Below, piece by piece: positions 16,520 to 26,180 of a DNA stretch of 64,000 nt (the stretch's first letter is position 1; the number at the start of each line of letters is the position of its first letter). The notes under the pieces were generated by a model. It searched no databases. It was not told the origin of the DNA and saw only the letters and a program-made list of their open reading frames with translations. A program made the position numbers and the translations under genes. Origin of the DNA: Thermoguttaceae bacterium (GTDB lineage: Bacteria; Planctomycetota; Planctomycetia; Pirellulales; Thermoguttaceae); the NCBI GenBank assembly GCA_017405595.1, contig JAFRAC010000023.1, positions 1 to 64,000 on the forward strand, written 5' to 3'.

Positions 16520-18643
16520 CTACTTCTTGAAGAACCGGGCGAAAAAGCCTTTGGGGGCGGGAGTCTCGCTCTGCGGTTTGGGGGTCTGCTCGCCGGGGCC
16601 GGCGAGCAGGCGGATCATTTCGTCCTGCTCTTCGGCCTGGGCGACATAGAGGGGAGTACGTCCCCACGAGTCTTTCGCTTTGGTATCGACCCCCTGCCGC
16701 TCGACCAGGAAACGGATCAGTTCGGGATTCCGGCTCTCGGCGGCGCTGTGCAAGACGGTCCAGGCTCCGTTGTCTTTGGCGTTCGGATCGGCGCCGCAGC
16801 TTTCGATCAGGTATTTGACCAGCTGGAGATTCCCGCTCTGCGCCGCGCGGTGAAGAACGGTTCTGCCCCAGTTGTTCTGCGCGGCGGCATGGGCGCCGCA
16901 CTCTTCGATCAGATACTTGACGGTTTCGTATGAACCGCGGCCGGCCGCCATATGAAGCGGAGTCCACCCCGCGTCGTCGGGGGTGTTCACCTCGGCTCCC
17001 CCTTCGACCAGCGCGCGGACCAACTCGAGGTTCCCCATCTGCGCCGCGCGGTGCAGCGTGGTTTCCCCTTTATCGTCTTTCGTGTTCGGATCGGCCCCCG
17101 CCTTGATCAGGTAGCGGACCAGATCGACATTGCCGCTGGCGGCGGCGCTGCGCAGAACCGTCCAGTTCTGATGTGTTTTCGCGTTCGCGTCGGCCCCCCG
17201 GCTGACCAAATAGCGGATAATCGGCAGATTCCCGGTTTCGGCGGCGGCATGCAGAACGGTCTGTCCCCCCGCATCGGGGGCGGTGACCGAAGCGCCCAAC
17301 CCGACCAAGTATCGGACAATTTTCCATTTCCGCGCACGGGCCGCCATCATGAGGATCGTCTCCCCCTCGCTGTCGCGGCCGTTCAGATCGGCGCCAAGCC
17401 CGGCAAGATAACGGAGACTCCGCCACTTTTTAAAGTTGGCGGCGTAATGGAGAGCGGTCCGTTCGTTCACATCCTTCGCGTTGATATCGGCACGGCGGTT
17501 CACCAGATACTGAACCAGTTCCGGTTTCCCGTTCTTGACCGCGTAGTGGAGAACCGTCCGGCGGCGGCTGTCGCGGGCGTTCAGGTCGGCGCCAAGCTCG
17601 ACAATGTACGTAACCAGATCGAGTCTGCCGCTCTTCGCGGCGGCGTGCAGAACCGTCTTCCCCCGGCGGTCGCGGTCGGCAATCGAAGCCCCGGCGGAGA
17701 TCAGCTGCTTAACGACCGGGGTTTTCCCGCGGCCGGCGGCAAGGAAAAGGGGAGTGTGCCCGGCCCGGTCGCGGAGCGAAACATCGGCGCCGCGTGTTAA
17801 AAGGTAACGCACAATCTTCCAGCGGCGGGTAAACACGGCCCGGTGCAGCGGAGTCCGGCCTTTTTCGTCGGCGGCGTTAATGTCGGCGCCGCGAGCCAGC
17901 AGGAAGTTGACGATTTTATACTGATTGTCGGAATCGAACGCACGGTCGGGGGAGGAAGGTTCCTCTTCGCCGAGGACCGAAATATCTTCAGACGAGCCGA
18001 TACAGAGGGCGGTCCACAGGACATCGTTCACACTGCCGGAATTCGGCTGATGGTCAACCAGGTAACGGACCAGCCCGACACTGCCGCTGCGGACGGCTTT
18101 GTGCAGGACCGTTTCGCCGTCGAGGGTGACCGCCGCCGGGTCGGCCCCCCGCTGCTCGATCAGGTTCCGGACAAGCTCTTCACTGCCGCTTCCGGCGGCG
18201 CTGTGCAGAATGGTGTTTCCGTCATGATCGCAGGCGGCGGGATCGGCGCCCCGCTCCAGAAGGGTGTTTACCGCTTCGAGCGCGCCGCTGGCCGCGGCGC
18301 TGTGCAGAACCGTCCACCCGTTTTTGTCGGCCGCATTGACATCCTGTTTGAGTTCGTCGGCAAGATAGACGATCGACTCGGGTCTCCCCCCTGCGGCGGC
18401 GCAGTGGAGAACCGACCAGCTGTTATTGTCGCAAAGGTCGGCGGACGCGCCCCGTTCGATCAAAAGGCGGAGCGATTCCGCCGAACAGTCGCGGGCGGCG
18501 TTGTGCAGGACGCTCCACCCGCTCTTGATCCGATATCCGGGATCAGCTCCCTGGTCGAGGAGCTGACGCAAACGGTCATCGCTGCCTTCGGCCGCCGCAT
18601 CGAAAAGAGCCTGGTTCAGGTCGTTCGTATTCTCATCCGCCAT
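16520..18643 (-). CDS. Ankyrin-repeat protein, about 20 repeats
   Basis: This 707-residue protein consists almost entirely of ankyrin repeats. I count about twenty, most with the consensus GxTVLHxAAxxGxxxLVxYLIxxGADxNAKD. One repeat near residue 215 is broken by an acidic insertion (LGEEEPSSPDRAFDSD). The protein has no signal peptide or membrane segment, and ends in a Pro/Lys tail KGFFARFFKK that might touch membranes. A cytoplasmic scaffold is the safest reading; a secreted effector cannot be excluded without an export-system context. The start MADENTNDL is chosen over the upstream ATG because GAGG is well placed before it. A good promoter lies at 18805-18833. Confidence 0.92.
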   Translation of the reverse strand: MADENTNDLNQALFDAAAEGSDDRLRQLLDQGADPGYRIKSGWSVLHNAARDCSAESLRLLIERGASADLCDNNSWSVLHCAAAGGRPESIVYLADELKQDVNAADKNGWTVLHSAAASGALEAVNTLLERGADPAACDHDGNTILHSAAGSGSEELVRNLIEQRGADPAAVTLDGETVLHKAVRSGSVGLVRYLVDHQPNSGSVNDVLWTALCIGSSEDISVLGEEEPSSPDRAFDSDNQYKIVNFLLARGADINAADEKGRTPLHRAVFTRRWKIVRYLLTRGADVSLRDRAGHTPLFLAAGRGKTPVVKQLISAGASIADRDRRGKTVLHAAAKSGRLDLVTYIVELGADLNARDSRRRTVLHYAVKNGKPELVQYLVNRRADINAKDVNERTALHYAANFKKWRSLRYLAGLGADLNGRDSEGETILMMAARARKWKIVRYLVGLGASVTAPDAGGQTVLHAAAETGNLPIIRYLVSRGADANAKTHQNWTVLRSAAASGNVDLVRYLIKAGADPNTKDDKGETTLHRAAQMGNLELVRALVEGGAEVNTPDDAGWTPLHMAAGRGSYETVKYLIEECGAHAAAQNNWGRTVLHRAAQSGNLQLVKYLIESCGADPNAKDNGAWTVLHSAAESRNPELIRFLVERQGVDTKAKDSWGRTPLYVAQAEEQDEMIRLLAGPGEQTPKPQSETPAPKGFFARFFKK

Positions 18644-18804
18644 AGGTTTAACCTCAATCATACCTGAGATCCGAATTTCGGGAGCAAACCCGGATCGTCA
18701 AAAAGATCATCTGCTGTTCTCGGCCGGGAACCCGGCCGAAACGGCGCCCAGCCCGTAAAGAAGACGGAAAGAGAGCCGCTGCTCCGCCGCCGGGGTCTAC
18801 CTTG

Positions 18805-18833
18805 ATTTTACGTCTCTTGCCGCCGAAAGTCAA
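18805..18833 (-). promoter_or_regulatory. Promoter of the ankyrin gene
   Basis: Minus-strand TTGACT (18828-18833), a 17-bp spacer and TAAAAT (18805-18810). The leader to the start codon would be about 155 nt. Confidence 0.6.
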
Positions 18834-18881
18834 CGAAATTCCCCGCGGAGAAACTTTTTTCCTTCCCCCTGCACTTCCATC

Positions 18882-18910
18882 TTGTTTACGGGGGCTTTCG
18901 CCGGTAAAAT
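18882..18910 (+). promoter_or_regulatory. Promoter of the rhamnosidase-lpxB unit
   Basis: TTGTTT (18882-18887), 17 bp, TAAAAT (18905-18910). It is followed by a leader of about 75 nt before the rhamnosidase start. Confidence 0.55.
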
Positions 18911-18991
18911 GGTGATGTTGGTTAAAAAAGGTTTTCGCGTGCCCTATTGCCAGGCGGAACCGTTCACCCCTATCAAGGAAACCGATATCCC

Positions 18992-21877
18992 ATGAAAACG
19001 CCGTTTAAGATTCTTTCGATCCTCGCCGTAATCCTTCTTGCCGGAATGGCATTCGTCTCCCGCGCCGCCGAACCGGCGGACGGCGAGCCCGTCACCTTTT
19101 CGGTCGCCGCGTTCACGATCAACGACCTGCAGGCTCCGCAGGGGATCGATACCCCCAGACCGCATTTCGGCTGGCGCTACAACGCTCCCCTTCCCGGCGC
19201 CCCCGTCAATAACCAGGCTCAGTCGGCCTACCAGATCGTTTTGCGCAACTGGCCGGCCGGAGACGAAATTCTCTGGACCAGCGGCAAGGTGGAAAGCGAT
19301 CAGCAAACATTCGTCCCCTATACCGGAGACGATCTGCAGCCCGGCACCGCCTACCTTGTCGACCTGACCGTCTGGAACGAGGACGGCGAACTTTCCGATA
19401 CCATCACCGGCACCTTTTCGACCGGCCTTTGGCCGACCGACGCCGATCCGAACCCGTGGAAGGGAAAGTGGATCGGCAAATCCGAAACGGAAGCCGCGCC
19501 CGACCTTCCGGCACGCTACTTCTCGAAAAAGGGCACGGTCGCCTCTCCCACGCAAAAAACGATCGTCCGGGCCGCCGCCTATATTGCCGGCCTGGGGTAT
19601 AACGAGCTTTACATTGCCGGCGAAAAGGTCGGCGACCATGTTCTCGACCCGATGTACACCGATTTCACCAAACGGGTCGCCTACAACGTCTTCGACGTGA
19701 CCGACCTGATGACGCAGATCCAGAGTTCGGCGTTCGAGGCGGAAAATCCGGACGAGGTGGAAACCGTCGATTTCCCGATCGGCGTCATCTTGGGGAACGG
19801 CCGCTTCTACGCCCCGCGCAATCCCGATCCGAACCGGGTGCCGCGCCTCCTGTTCCAGATGAAAATCGAATACAGCGACGGTTCCAGCGACCTGATCGTC
19901 AGCGACGAGTCGTGGAAGATGTCGGTTGAAGGCCCGATTCAGGGGAACAACGATTTTGACGGCGAAATCTGCGATATGCGCCGCGCCGTACCGCTGGAAG
20001 AAGCTGTGCTTCATCCGGAAGGGGACTACTTCATCGAGGATTCCGAAACCCTCTCCTACGCGGTTCCGACCCCCGGCGCGGTCGAGGTTCTCGACGGTCC
20101 CGCGGGAAAACTCGTTGCGCAGACAATCCCCCCGATGCGGGTCAACGACCTGATTCGCCCGATTTCGATCACCGAGTACAAACCGAACGTCTACATTGTT
20201 GATTTCGGCCAGAACTTCGTCGGCTGGGTCTGGATGAAGGTCAGCGGGCAGGCGGGAAGCGAGGTCACGCTCCGTCATGCCGAAACGCTGATCCCCGAGG
20301 GGGAAAACGCCGGCGATCTTTACACCGCCAATCTGCGGTACGCCCAGGCGCGCGATATTTACACACTGCGCGATACGGGGAATGAGCCGCAGTACTACCA
20401 GCCCCGTTTCACCTACCACGGATTCCGTTTCCTGAAGATTGAGGGGTATCCCGGCAAACCGACGCTCGACGATTTTATCGGCTGCGTCGTCGGAACCGAC
20501 CTGACCCAAACCGGACGGTTCCGCACCTCCAACGAGACGATCAACAAAATCTTCCACAACATTCTCTGGGGTACCCGGAGCAATTACCTGAGCATGCCGA
20601 CCGACTGCCCGCAGCGCGACGAACGGCAGGGGTGGCAGGGCGACCGCGCCGCGGAATCGAAGGGGGAATCGTTCATCTTCGACAACCTGACCCTTTACCG
20701 CAAATGGATGCAGGATATTGAAGACAGCCAGCACGACGACGGAAACGTCTCCGACGTCGCGCCGAACTACTGGGAGCTTTACGGCACCAACGTGACCTGG
20801 CCGAGCGCGCAGCTTTTGGTTGCCGAATCGCTCTGGCTGATGTACGGCGACATCACCGCCATCGCCGCGCACCACGATTCGCGCGTCAAGTGGCTCAACC
20901 ATCTCGCAACGTTCATCAAGCCCGACGGCACCATCGATAAGGACAACTACGGCGACTGGTGCGTTCCGCCCGAAAGCCCCGAACTGATCCATTCCGGAGA
21001 TCCGATGCGCACCACGAACAAAGGGCTCCTGGCAACTTCGTATTACTCCAAGGATCTCAGTCTCGAAGCCGCGTTCGCCGAGATGCTCGGCAAGTCCGAC
21101 GAAGCCGCCGCGCTGCGCGAGCGTGCCGAAGCCGCAAAGAACGCGTTTAACAGCGTCTACTACAACGCCGCCGAAGGAAAATACGATAACGGCACTCAAA
21201 CCTCGTGTGTCCTTCCTCTGGCGTTCGGATTGGTTCCCGAAGGGGACGAATCGAAGGTCTTCGCCACACTGGTCGGCAATATCGAGAATGTCACCGACAA
21301 GCATATCGGAACCGGACTGATCGGGGGCCAGTGGGTGAACCGCGTTCTTTCGTACGGCGGGCGCGACGATTTGGCCTACGCTTTCGCCACCAACACCACC
21401 TACCCGAGCTGGGGCTACATGGTCGAAAAGGGCGCGACGACGGTCTGGGAACTCTGGAACGGCGACACCGCCGATCCGGCGATGAACAGCGGCAATCATG
21501 TGATGCTGGTCGGCGACGAGGCGATCTGGTATTTTGAGTATCTCGCCGGCATCAAGGCCGACGCCGGAAACCCGGGCTTTAAACACATTCTGATGACGCC
21601 GCACGTCGTCGGCGACCTGACCTGGGTCGACGCGGCGTACGATTCGATCCGGGGACGCATCCTTTCGGCGTGGAACGTCGAAAACGGCACCTTTACCTGG
21701 AATGTTCTCGTTCCGGTCAACTCGACCGCACGGGCGAGCGTGCCGGCCTCCGATCCCGAATCGGTCACGGTCACCGGAGGCGACGGGCAGCCTGTCGAGC
21801 TGCAGGGAACCGCAGCCGATGGCCGCGTCGAGTTTGAAATCGGCAGCGGCGTTTGGAAGTTTACCTCGAAGCTGTAA
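18992..21877 (+). CDS. Alpha-L-rhamnosidase, glycoside hydrolase family 78
   Basis: This secreted 961-residue enzyme would remove terminal alpha-L-rhamnose from pectic side chains, glycosides or bacterial polysaccharide. A signal peptide (MKTPFKILSILAVILLAG) is followed by an N-terminal beta-sandwich with TPRPHFGWR, a second rhamnosidase-N beta domain (NELYIAGEKVGDHVLDP-type), and the (alpha/alpha)6 catalytic domain. The family motif MPTDCPQRDERQGWQGD contains the acid residues. GATTVWELWNGD holds the distal Glu, and a C-terminal beta-sandwich closes the protein. The start at 18992 is chosen for the signal peptide; an upstream in-frame start would hide it. lpxB begins 21 bp downstream and may be cotranscribed. 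Confidence 0.95.
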   Translation: MKTPFKILSILAVILLAGMAFVSRAAEPADGEPVTFSVAAFTINDLQAPQGIDTPRPHFGWRYNAPLPGAPVNNQAQSAYQIVLRNWPAGDEILWTSGKVESDQQTFVPYTGDDLQPGTAYLVDLTVWNEDGELSDTITGTFSTGLWPTDADPNPWKGKWIGKSETEAAPDLPARYFSKKGTVASPTQKTIVRAAAYIAGLGYNELYIAGEKVGDHVLDPMYTDFTKRVAYNVFDVTDLMTQIQSSAFEAENPDEVETVDFPIGVILGNGRFYAPRNPDPNRVPRLLFQMKIEYSDGSSDLIVSDESWKMSVEGPIQGNNDFDGEICDMRRAVPLEEAVLHPEGDYFIEDSETLSYAVPTPGAVEVLDGPAGKLVAQTIPPMRVNDLIRPISITEYKPNVYIVDFGQNFVGWVWMKVSGQAGSEVTLRHAETLIPEGENAGDLYTANLRYAQARDIYTLRDTGNEPQYYQPRFTYHGFRFLKIEGYPGKPTLDDFIGCVVGTDLTQTGRFRTSNETINKIFHNILWGTRSNYLSMPTDCPQRDERQGWQGDRAAESKGESFIFDNLTLYRKWMQDIEDSQHDDGNVSDVAPNYWELYGTNVTWPSAQLLVAESLWLMYGDITAIAAHHDSRVKWLNHLATFIKPDGTIDKDNYGDWCVPPESPELIHSGDPMRTTNKGLLATSYYSKDLSLEAAFAEMLGKSDEAAALRERAEAAKNAFNSVYYNAAEGKYDNGTQTSCVLPLAFGLVPEGDESKVFATLVGNIENVTDKHIGTGLIGGQWVNRVLSYGGRDDLAYAFATNTTYPSWGYMVEKGATTVWELWNGDTADPAMNSGNHVMLVGDEAIWYFEYLAGIKADAGNPGFKHILMTPHVVGDLTWVDAAYDSIRGRILSAWNVENGTFTWNVLVPVNSTARASVPASDPESVTVTGGDGQPVELQGTAADGRVEFEIGSGVWKFTSKL

Positions 21878-21898
21878 ATCCGAGGTCCGCGCCCCTTG

Positions 21899-23161
21899 AT
21901 GCGACGTCCCCTCTTTTATCTCTCGGCCGGGGAACCGAGCGGCGATCTTCACGCCGCCGGGCTGATCCGGGAACTCAAAGCCAGGTTCCCGGACGCCCGC
22001 TTTGTCGGGTTCGGCGGCCCCGAGATGGAGAAGGCGGGGTGTCGGCTCGAAGTCGACCTGACCGAGTCGCCGGTCATGTGGTTTCTTCAGGCGCTGGTGA
22101 AGATTCCCTTTTTCGCCCGGTGTCTGAAACGGGCTCGGGAGTTTTTCCGCCGCGAAAAGCCTGACATTCTGATTCTGATCGATTATCCCGGCTTCAATTT
22201 TCGTCTGGCGAAAATCGCCAGGGAGGAAGGAATCCGGGTCTGTTTCTTTGTCCCGCCCCAGATCTGGGCCTGGGCCCAGGGACGGGTCGAAAAGATGAGG
22301 CGGGATATCGACTTCACGATCTCTCCCCTCCCCTTCGAGCAGAAATGGCTCGCCTCGCGCGGGGTCGAGACGGTCGCGATCCCGCACCCTTTTTTTGAGG
22401 AGATCAAGAGCCAGCCGTTCGACCTCGATTTTATGCGCGGGCTGGCGGGCGAAGAAGCCGCCGCGCTCACCCGGCCGGCCCCGTCTTACGGGCCGTGCCC
22501 CCTTCCGCCGAATCCGGTCCTGACCCTGCTGCCCGGTTCGCGCCGGAGCGAAATCGCCGCGAACCTGCCCGAAATGGCGCGCGCCGCGGCGTGCGCCGCG
22601 CGGTCGGTTCCCGGCCTTCGTCCGGTTGTCGCCGCCTTTAAAGAGGAATTCGTCCCGCTCATCTCAAAGATTCTCCGGCGCGAGTCTCTGGATTTTCCCG
22701 TCTATGTCGGAAAGACACGCGAGCTGATCGCACTGGGCGCCTGCGCGCTGGCGGTTTCCGGGTCGGTTTCCATCGAGCTCTTGGCGCTCGCCAAGCCGGC
22801 GGTCGTCTACTACCGCGTCGGGGCGTTCCCCCTCTGGTTTTCCCGCTTTTTCCGCCGGGTCAGGTTCATCTCGCTCGTCAACCTCCTTGCCGCCGATGCC
22901 TGCGGCGAATCGATCTTCTATCCCACCCGCCGCGCCCCGGCCCGGCCGAGCGAAAAAGAGAGGTCTCTTGCCCTCTATCCGGAATTTCTGACCGGGCGCG
23001 ACCTCTCGGCCGAAGCCGCCCGGCCGCTCATCGAATGGCTCGCAGAACCGGAAAAACTCGCCCGGCGGCGCACGGAACTCGCCCGTCTGCGGGACCGTGT
23101 TTCGGCGGGGGGGTCGCCGTTTAAACTCGCCGCCGACGCCATTATCGCCCGTTTGGAATAA
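21899..23161 (+). CDS. lpxB: Lipid-A-disaccharide synthase LpxB
   Basis: LpxB condenses UDP-2,3-diacylglucosamine and lipid X to the lipid A disaccharide at the inner membrane. The 420-residue protein (GT19) starts RRPLFYLSAGEPSGDLHAA, and continues with FVGFGGPEMEKAG, IDYPGFNFRLAK, PPQIWAWAQGRV and LLPGSRRSEI, the full set of family motifs. An unusual proline-rich insert (ALTRPAPSYGPCPLPPNP) precedes the LLPGSR motif. The start could be the TTG at 21896 or the ATG at 21899; ATG is preferred. It implies that the organism makes lipid A and so has a genuine LPS-type outer membrane. Confidence 0.96.
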   Translation: MRRPLFYLSAGEPSGDLHAAGLIRELKARFPDARFVGFGGPEMEKAGCRLEVDLTESPVMWFLQALVKIPFFARCLKRAREFFRREKPDILILIDYPGFNFRLAKIAREEGIRVCFFVPPQIWAWAQGRVEKMRRDIDFTISPLPFEQKWLASRGVETVAIPHPFFEEIKSQPFDLDFMRGLAGEEAAALTRPAPSYGPCPLPPNPVLTLLPGSRRSEIAANLPEMARAAACAARSVPGLRPVVAAFKEEFVPLISKILRRESLDFPVYVGKTRELIALGACALAVSGSVSIELLALAKPAVVYYRVGAFPLWFSRFFRRVRFISLVNLLAADACGESIFYPTRRAPARPSEKERSLALYPEFLTGRDLSAEAARPLIEWLAEPEKLARRRTELARLRDRVSAGGSPFKLAADAIIARLE

Positions 23162-23220
23162 CCGGCGCCTGCAAAACAATTCGGCGAAAAGAGGAAACCC
23201 CGTTCGCGGAGAGGGGAAGG

Positions 23221-24453
23221 CTAAAAGGGATCGGACATCGGCCCGACCGCGACCGAAAGTTTCGGTGTGACGGGATATTTCCGGAGAAGACGGTTCATTT
23301 CGTCAACCGTAATGGCGCGCACCTTTTCCATATCGCTGCTGACCGGGCAGTAGATGCGGTTCTGAATCCATTCCTGACCGATTGAAAAGAGACGGCCCCG
23401 CGAGCGTTCCGCGGCGCGGACCAAACGCGCGAGCACTTTATTCTGGGAACGAAGGAGCTCTTCCTGCGTAATCCCCTCTTCAACGCATTGGGAGAGAATC
23501 TCTTCCATGATTTTCAGGTTTTCCGAAACTTTCCCGGGAGCGCAGCAAAGGCTGGCACAGAAGAACCCCGCGTCGAAATAGTCCGAAAAACCGAGCGAGG
23601 CGCAATCGGCTTTCCCGTTGTCGAGGAGCGCCCAGAAAAGGCGGCTGCCGATATCATCTCCGACGATATTGGCAAGGAGCGCGGCGGCGTAGCGGTCGTC
23701 GTCGCGCGACGAAGGAGCGTCGGAAAGGAGGAAAAGATACTCCTGAGCCGAGGAGGGGCGCAAAAAGGATTCTTTTCCGGCACAGCCTTCAGGTCGGAAG
23801 GTTTCGCGGCTGACCGGCTTCGGTTCCCAGCCGCCGCACCGCTCTTCGAGGTCGCGGACAAACTTTTCAAAATCGACGGCCCCGCTGGCGGCGACAACAA
23901 TGTTTCCGGGAGAATAGCGGTTTTCGAAATAGGCGCGCATCTGGGAAACGGTCAGGCTGCCGACCGACTCGGCGGTTCCCAGCACGCTTCGGGAAAGAGG
24001 ATGCCCTTTGAAGAAGAGTTCGCGGCACTTCTCGTCGACCCCGAAGGGGGGCTGATCGGCGTACATTTTGATCTCTTCGAGGATCACCTTCTTTTCGGTG
24101 TGAAAATCCTCTTCGCGCAGGGAAGGACGAAGAATATCGGCCAGGAGGTCGACCGCCTGCGTCTGCAGTTCCGGAAGGACCGAAACGTAGTAGACGGTCA
24201 CCTCTTCGTTGGTAAACGCGTTCGAGACACCCCCCATCGCGTCAAGTTCGCGGTTGACCTCTTCGGCGCTCCGGCGCGGCGTTCCCTTGAAGAGCATATG
24301 CTCCAAAAAGTGGCTCACGCCGGAGATTTCGTCGGACTCGTCCCGCGAACCGGTACGGACAAAAAAGCCGATCGACGCCGCGCAGGCGTTCGGATTGACT
24401 TCGGCAATGACGTCGAGCCCGTTGCCGAGCTCGGTATGCTTAAACTCCGTCAT
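23221..24453 (-). CDS. M16 zinc peptidase, catalytic subunit type
   Basis: This 410-residue insulinase-family peptidase has the inverted zinc motif HFLEH near residue 48, and the downstream Glu in the ILEEIKMYAD helix that completes the zinc site. SNAFTNEEVTVYYVS and RYSPGNIVVAASG are further family landmarks. The protein lacks a signal peptide. Bacterial M16 enzymes of this size typically pair with a second, non-zinc M16 chain; a matching inactive homologue is encoded at 33989-35239. The likely role is peptide degradation or processing. The start is ATG with GGGAAG upstream. It is convergent with lpxB. Confidence 0.94.
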   Translation of the reverse strand: MTEFKHTELGNGLDVIAEVNPNACAASIGFFVRTGSRDESDEISGVSHFLEHMLFKGTPRRSAEEVNRELDAMGGVSNAFTNEEVTVYYVSVLPELQTQAVDLLADILRPSLREEDFHTEKKVILEEIKMYADQPPFGVDEKCRELFFKGHPLSRSVLGTAESVGSLTVSQMRAYFENRYSPGNIVVAASGAVDFEKFVRDLEERCGGWEPKPVSRETFRPEGCAGKESFLRPSSAQEYLFLLSDAPSSRDDDRYAAALLANIVGDDIGSRLFWALLDNGKADCASLGFSDYFDAGFFCASLCCAPGKVSENLKIMEEILSQCVEEGITQEELLRSQNKVLARLVRAAERSRGRLFSIGQEWIQNRIYCPVSSDMEKVRAITVDEMNRLLRKYPVTPKLSVAVGPMSDPF

Positions 24454-24515
24454 CGATAGGTTCTTCCCTCTCCGGAAAGAAATGCGGCCGGATCAGGCCG
24501 GCTGAAACCGGGCCG

Positions 24516-25874
24516 TCAGACGAACTTCGTTACGCCCGGATGCGGAATATAGTAGTCGCCGTTCTCGTCGGGCATCGCCACCGAGGGGCCGTTGATATCG
24601 ACAAGGTTGTCGTAGGCAATGTCGCTGTCGTAACGGAACTCCGATTTCCAGGCCTGTTCGGCGGAAAGGTACTGGCCCGTTTCGACCGCGAAACGGCCCA
24701 AGAGGGCGGTAAAGGTCGCCATGATCCCGCGTTCCATCTCGTTCCAGGGACGATTTTCGCGAATCGCGGCAAACAGGCGGTCATGCTCGGTCTGGTAGGA
24801 GTCGTTGTCGGGCGAGGTCGGTTCCCAGATCGTCTCGCCGCGCAGGCCGGAAAACTGGAGCCCTTCGAACCCCTTGCAGATTTTCGGATCGCCGACGCCT
24901 TCCCCGACGCGGGCAACCCCCTTGGTTCCCTGAACGATGCAGCAGAAATTGTTCCACGTGTTCGGCATGGTGCGGGTCTGCATCATCAGGCGTTTCCCGC
25001 TCGGGAACACGTATTCGACGCTGGCGATGTCGATCAGCTGGTCTTTGTCGGGCCGGTGGGTCCGGCCGCCGGAACCCTGCGCGAACGCGGGATATTCCTG
25101 AGCCGCCCAGCAGGCGATATCGAGGTTGTGAATCAGGGCGTCCACGATAAAGCCGCCGCTGGTCCAGTCGAAGCAGAACAGGTTCCGCAGCTGGTGCTGA
25201 AGCGGGGTGAAGTTCCCTTTCGGACCGAGGTTGTGGGGCCCCTGGAACCGGTAAACCCAGCAGGTGGTGACGTCGCCGAGAACGCCGTCATGAATCGCCT
25301 TGATCGTCTCTTCGTAACGGAACTTGTTCCGGTTGTTGAGCCCGACACCGACCTTGATCCCCTTGGCGAGCGCTTTTTCGTTCGCCGCGCGGATCCGGCG
25401 CAGGTTGACCATATCGGTCGCGACCGGCTTTTCGGCGAAGACGTTGATCATCTTCGGCGAGTTGACCACATACTCATAGTGGAGCGGGCGGAATGCCGGC
25501 GGAGTCGTCAGCAGGACGACATCGCCGTCGCCAAGCGAGTCGATCGCCTGCTTGTACGCTTCGAGACCGTGGAACGTACGGTCTTCGATCCCTTCGGAAA
25601 GGCGGTCTTCGTGCGTGGCCTCAAGGGCTTCAATCGCCCCTTTCGCCTTGTCTTCGAACGCATCGGCAACCGCCCAGAGTTTGGCGTTCGGTTCGGCTTC
25701 GAGAGCCTGGCGTACCGCCCCGCCGCCGCGGTTGCCGCAGCCGACCCAAGCGATTTTGATGGTGTTGTCTTCCCCGGCATGAACGCGGGGAATCCCGGCG
25801 CCGGAAGCGAGCACACCCGCAGCGGCCAGACCGGAAGTCCGAAGAAAACGACGTCGCGAAAACATGTTGTCCAT
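24516..25874 (-). CDS. Gfo/Idh/MocA oxidoreductase with Tat signal
   Basis: This is a 452-residue NAD(P)-dependent sugar dehydrogenase-like protein. The N-terminus is a twin-arginine signal, SRRRFLRTSGLAAAGV, ending near RVHA, so the folded cofactor-bound protein is exported. The Rossmann motif is IAWVGCGNRGGGAVRQAL. The EKPVATD motif supplies the usual catalytic Lys (FAEKPVATD). Tat-exported members of this family are abundant in planctomycetes, mostly with unknown sugar substrates; the substrate here is not evident. The start has AAGGA 6-7 nt upstream. A good promoter lies at 25947-25975. Confidence 0.93.
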   Translation of the reverse strand: MDNMFSRRRFLRTSGLAAAGVLASGAGIPRVHAGEDNTIKIAWVGCGNRGGGAVRQALEAEPNAKLWAVADAFEDKAKGAIEALEATHEDRLSEGIEDRTFHGLEAYKQAIDSLGDGDVVLLTTPPAFRPLHYEYVVNSPKMINVFAEKPVATDMVNLRRIRAANEKALAKGIKVGVGLNNRNKFRYEETIKAIHDGVLGDVTTCWVYRFQGPHNLGPKGNFTPLQHQLRNLFCFDWTSGGFIVDALIHNLDIACWAAQEYPAFAQGSGGRTHRPDKDQLIDIASVEYVFPSGKRLMMQTRTMPNTWNNFCCIVQGTKGVARVGEGVGDPKICKGFEGLQFSGLRGETIWEPTSPDNDSYQTEHDRLFAAIRENRPWNEMERGIMATFTALLGRFAVETGQYLSAEQAWKSEFRYDSDIAYDNLVDINGPSVAMPDENGDYYIPHPGVTKFV

Positions 25875-25946
25875 AAAAAATCCTTGCTGTTCTGAATAAC
25901 TGTAACGGGTCAGGAGGTTTGTGAAGGCTCAATCGCCACTTTCCCC

Positions 25947-25975
25947 ATTTTAAAACCAGCGCCGGCAGATTTCAA
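25947..25975 (-). promoter_or_regulatory. Promoter of the Gfo/Idh/MocA gene
   Basis: Minus-strand TTGAAA (25970-25975), 17 bp, TAAAAT (25947-25952), about 70 nt before the start codon. Confidence 0.65.
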
Positions 25976-26018
25976 GGCAAACACCCCCATTTTTTATGAA
26001 ATTTGGTTTTCGCAATCC

Positions 26019-26046
26019 TTGATGAAAGGCGAAATCGGGGTAAAAT
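26019..26046 (+). promoter_or_regulatory. Promoter of the PFOR gene
   Basis: TTGATG (26019-26024), a 16-bp spacer and TAAAAT (26041-26046) precede the PFOR start. The leader of about 128 nt contains no obvious riboswitch fold that I can name. Confidence 0.6.
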
Positions 26047-26180
26047 GGATTGTAATCGGCTTATTGCGCCATCACAGCAGTACCCATCATCTATTGCGGG
26101 GGCATATCGCCGAGACGGTCCGGAGAATCGTAATCATTTCAGCCAAGCCAATACCGTTTAAACCTTTGGAGGATTCTACA

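Noticed and set aside
18944..22387. A 1,147-codon open frame on the minus strand across the rhamnosidase and lpxB start
   Set aside because: It is fully antisense to two clear genes, has an Arg/Gly/Val-rich composition typical of reverse-frame translation in GC-rich DNA, and shows no domain or start signal.
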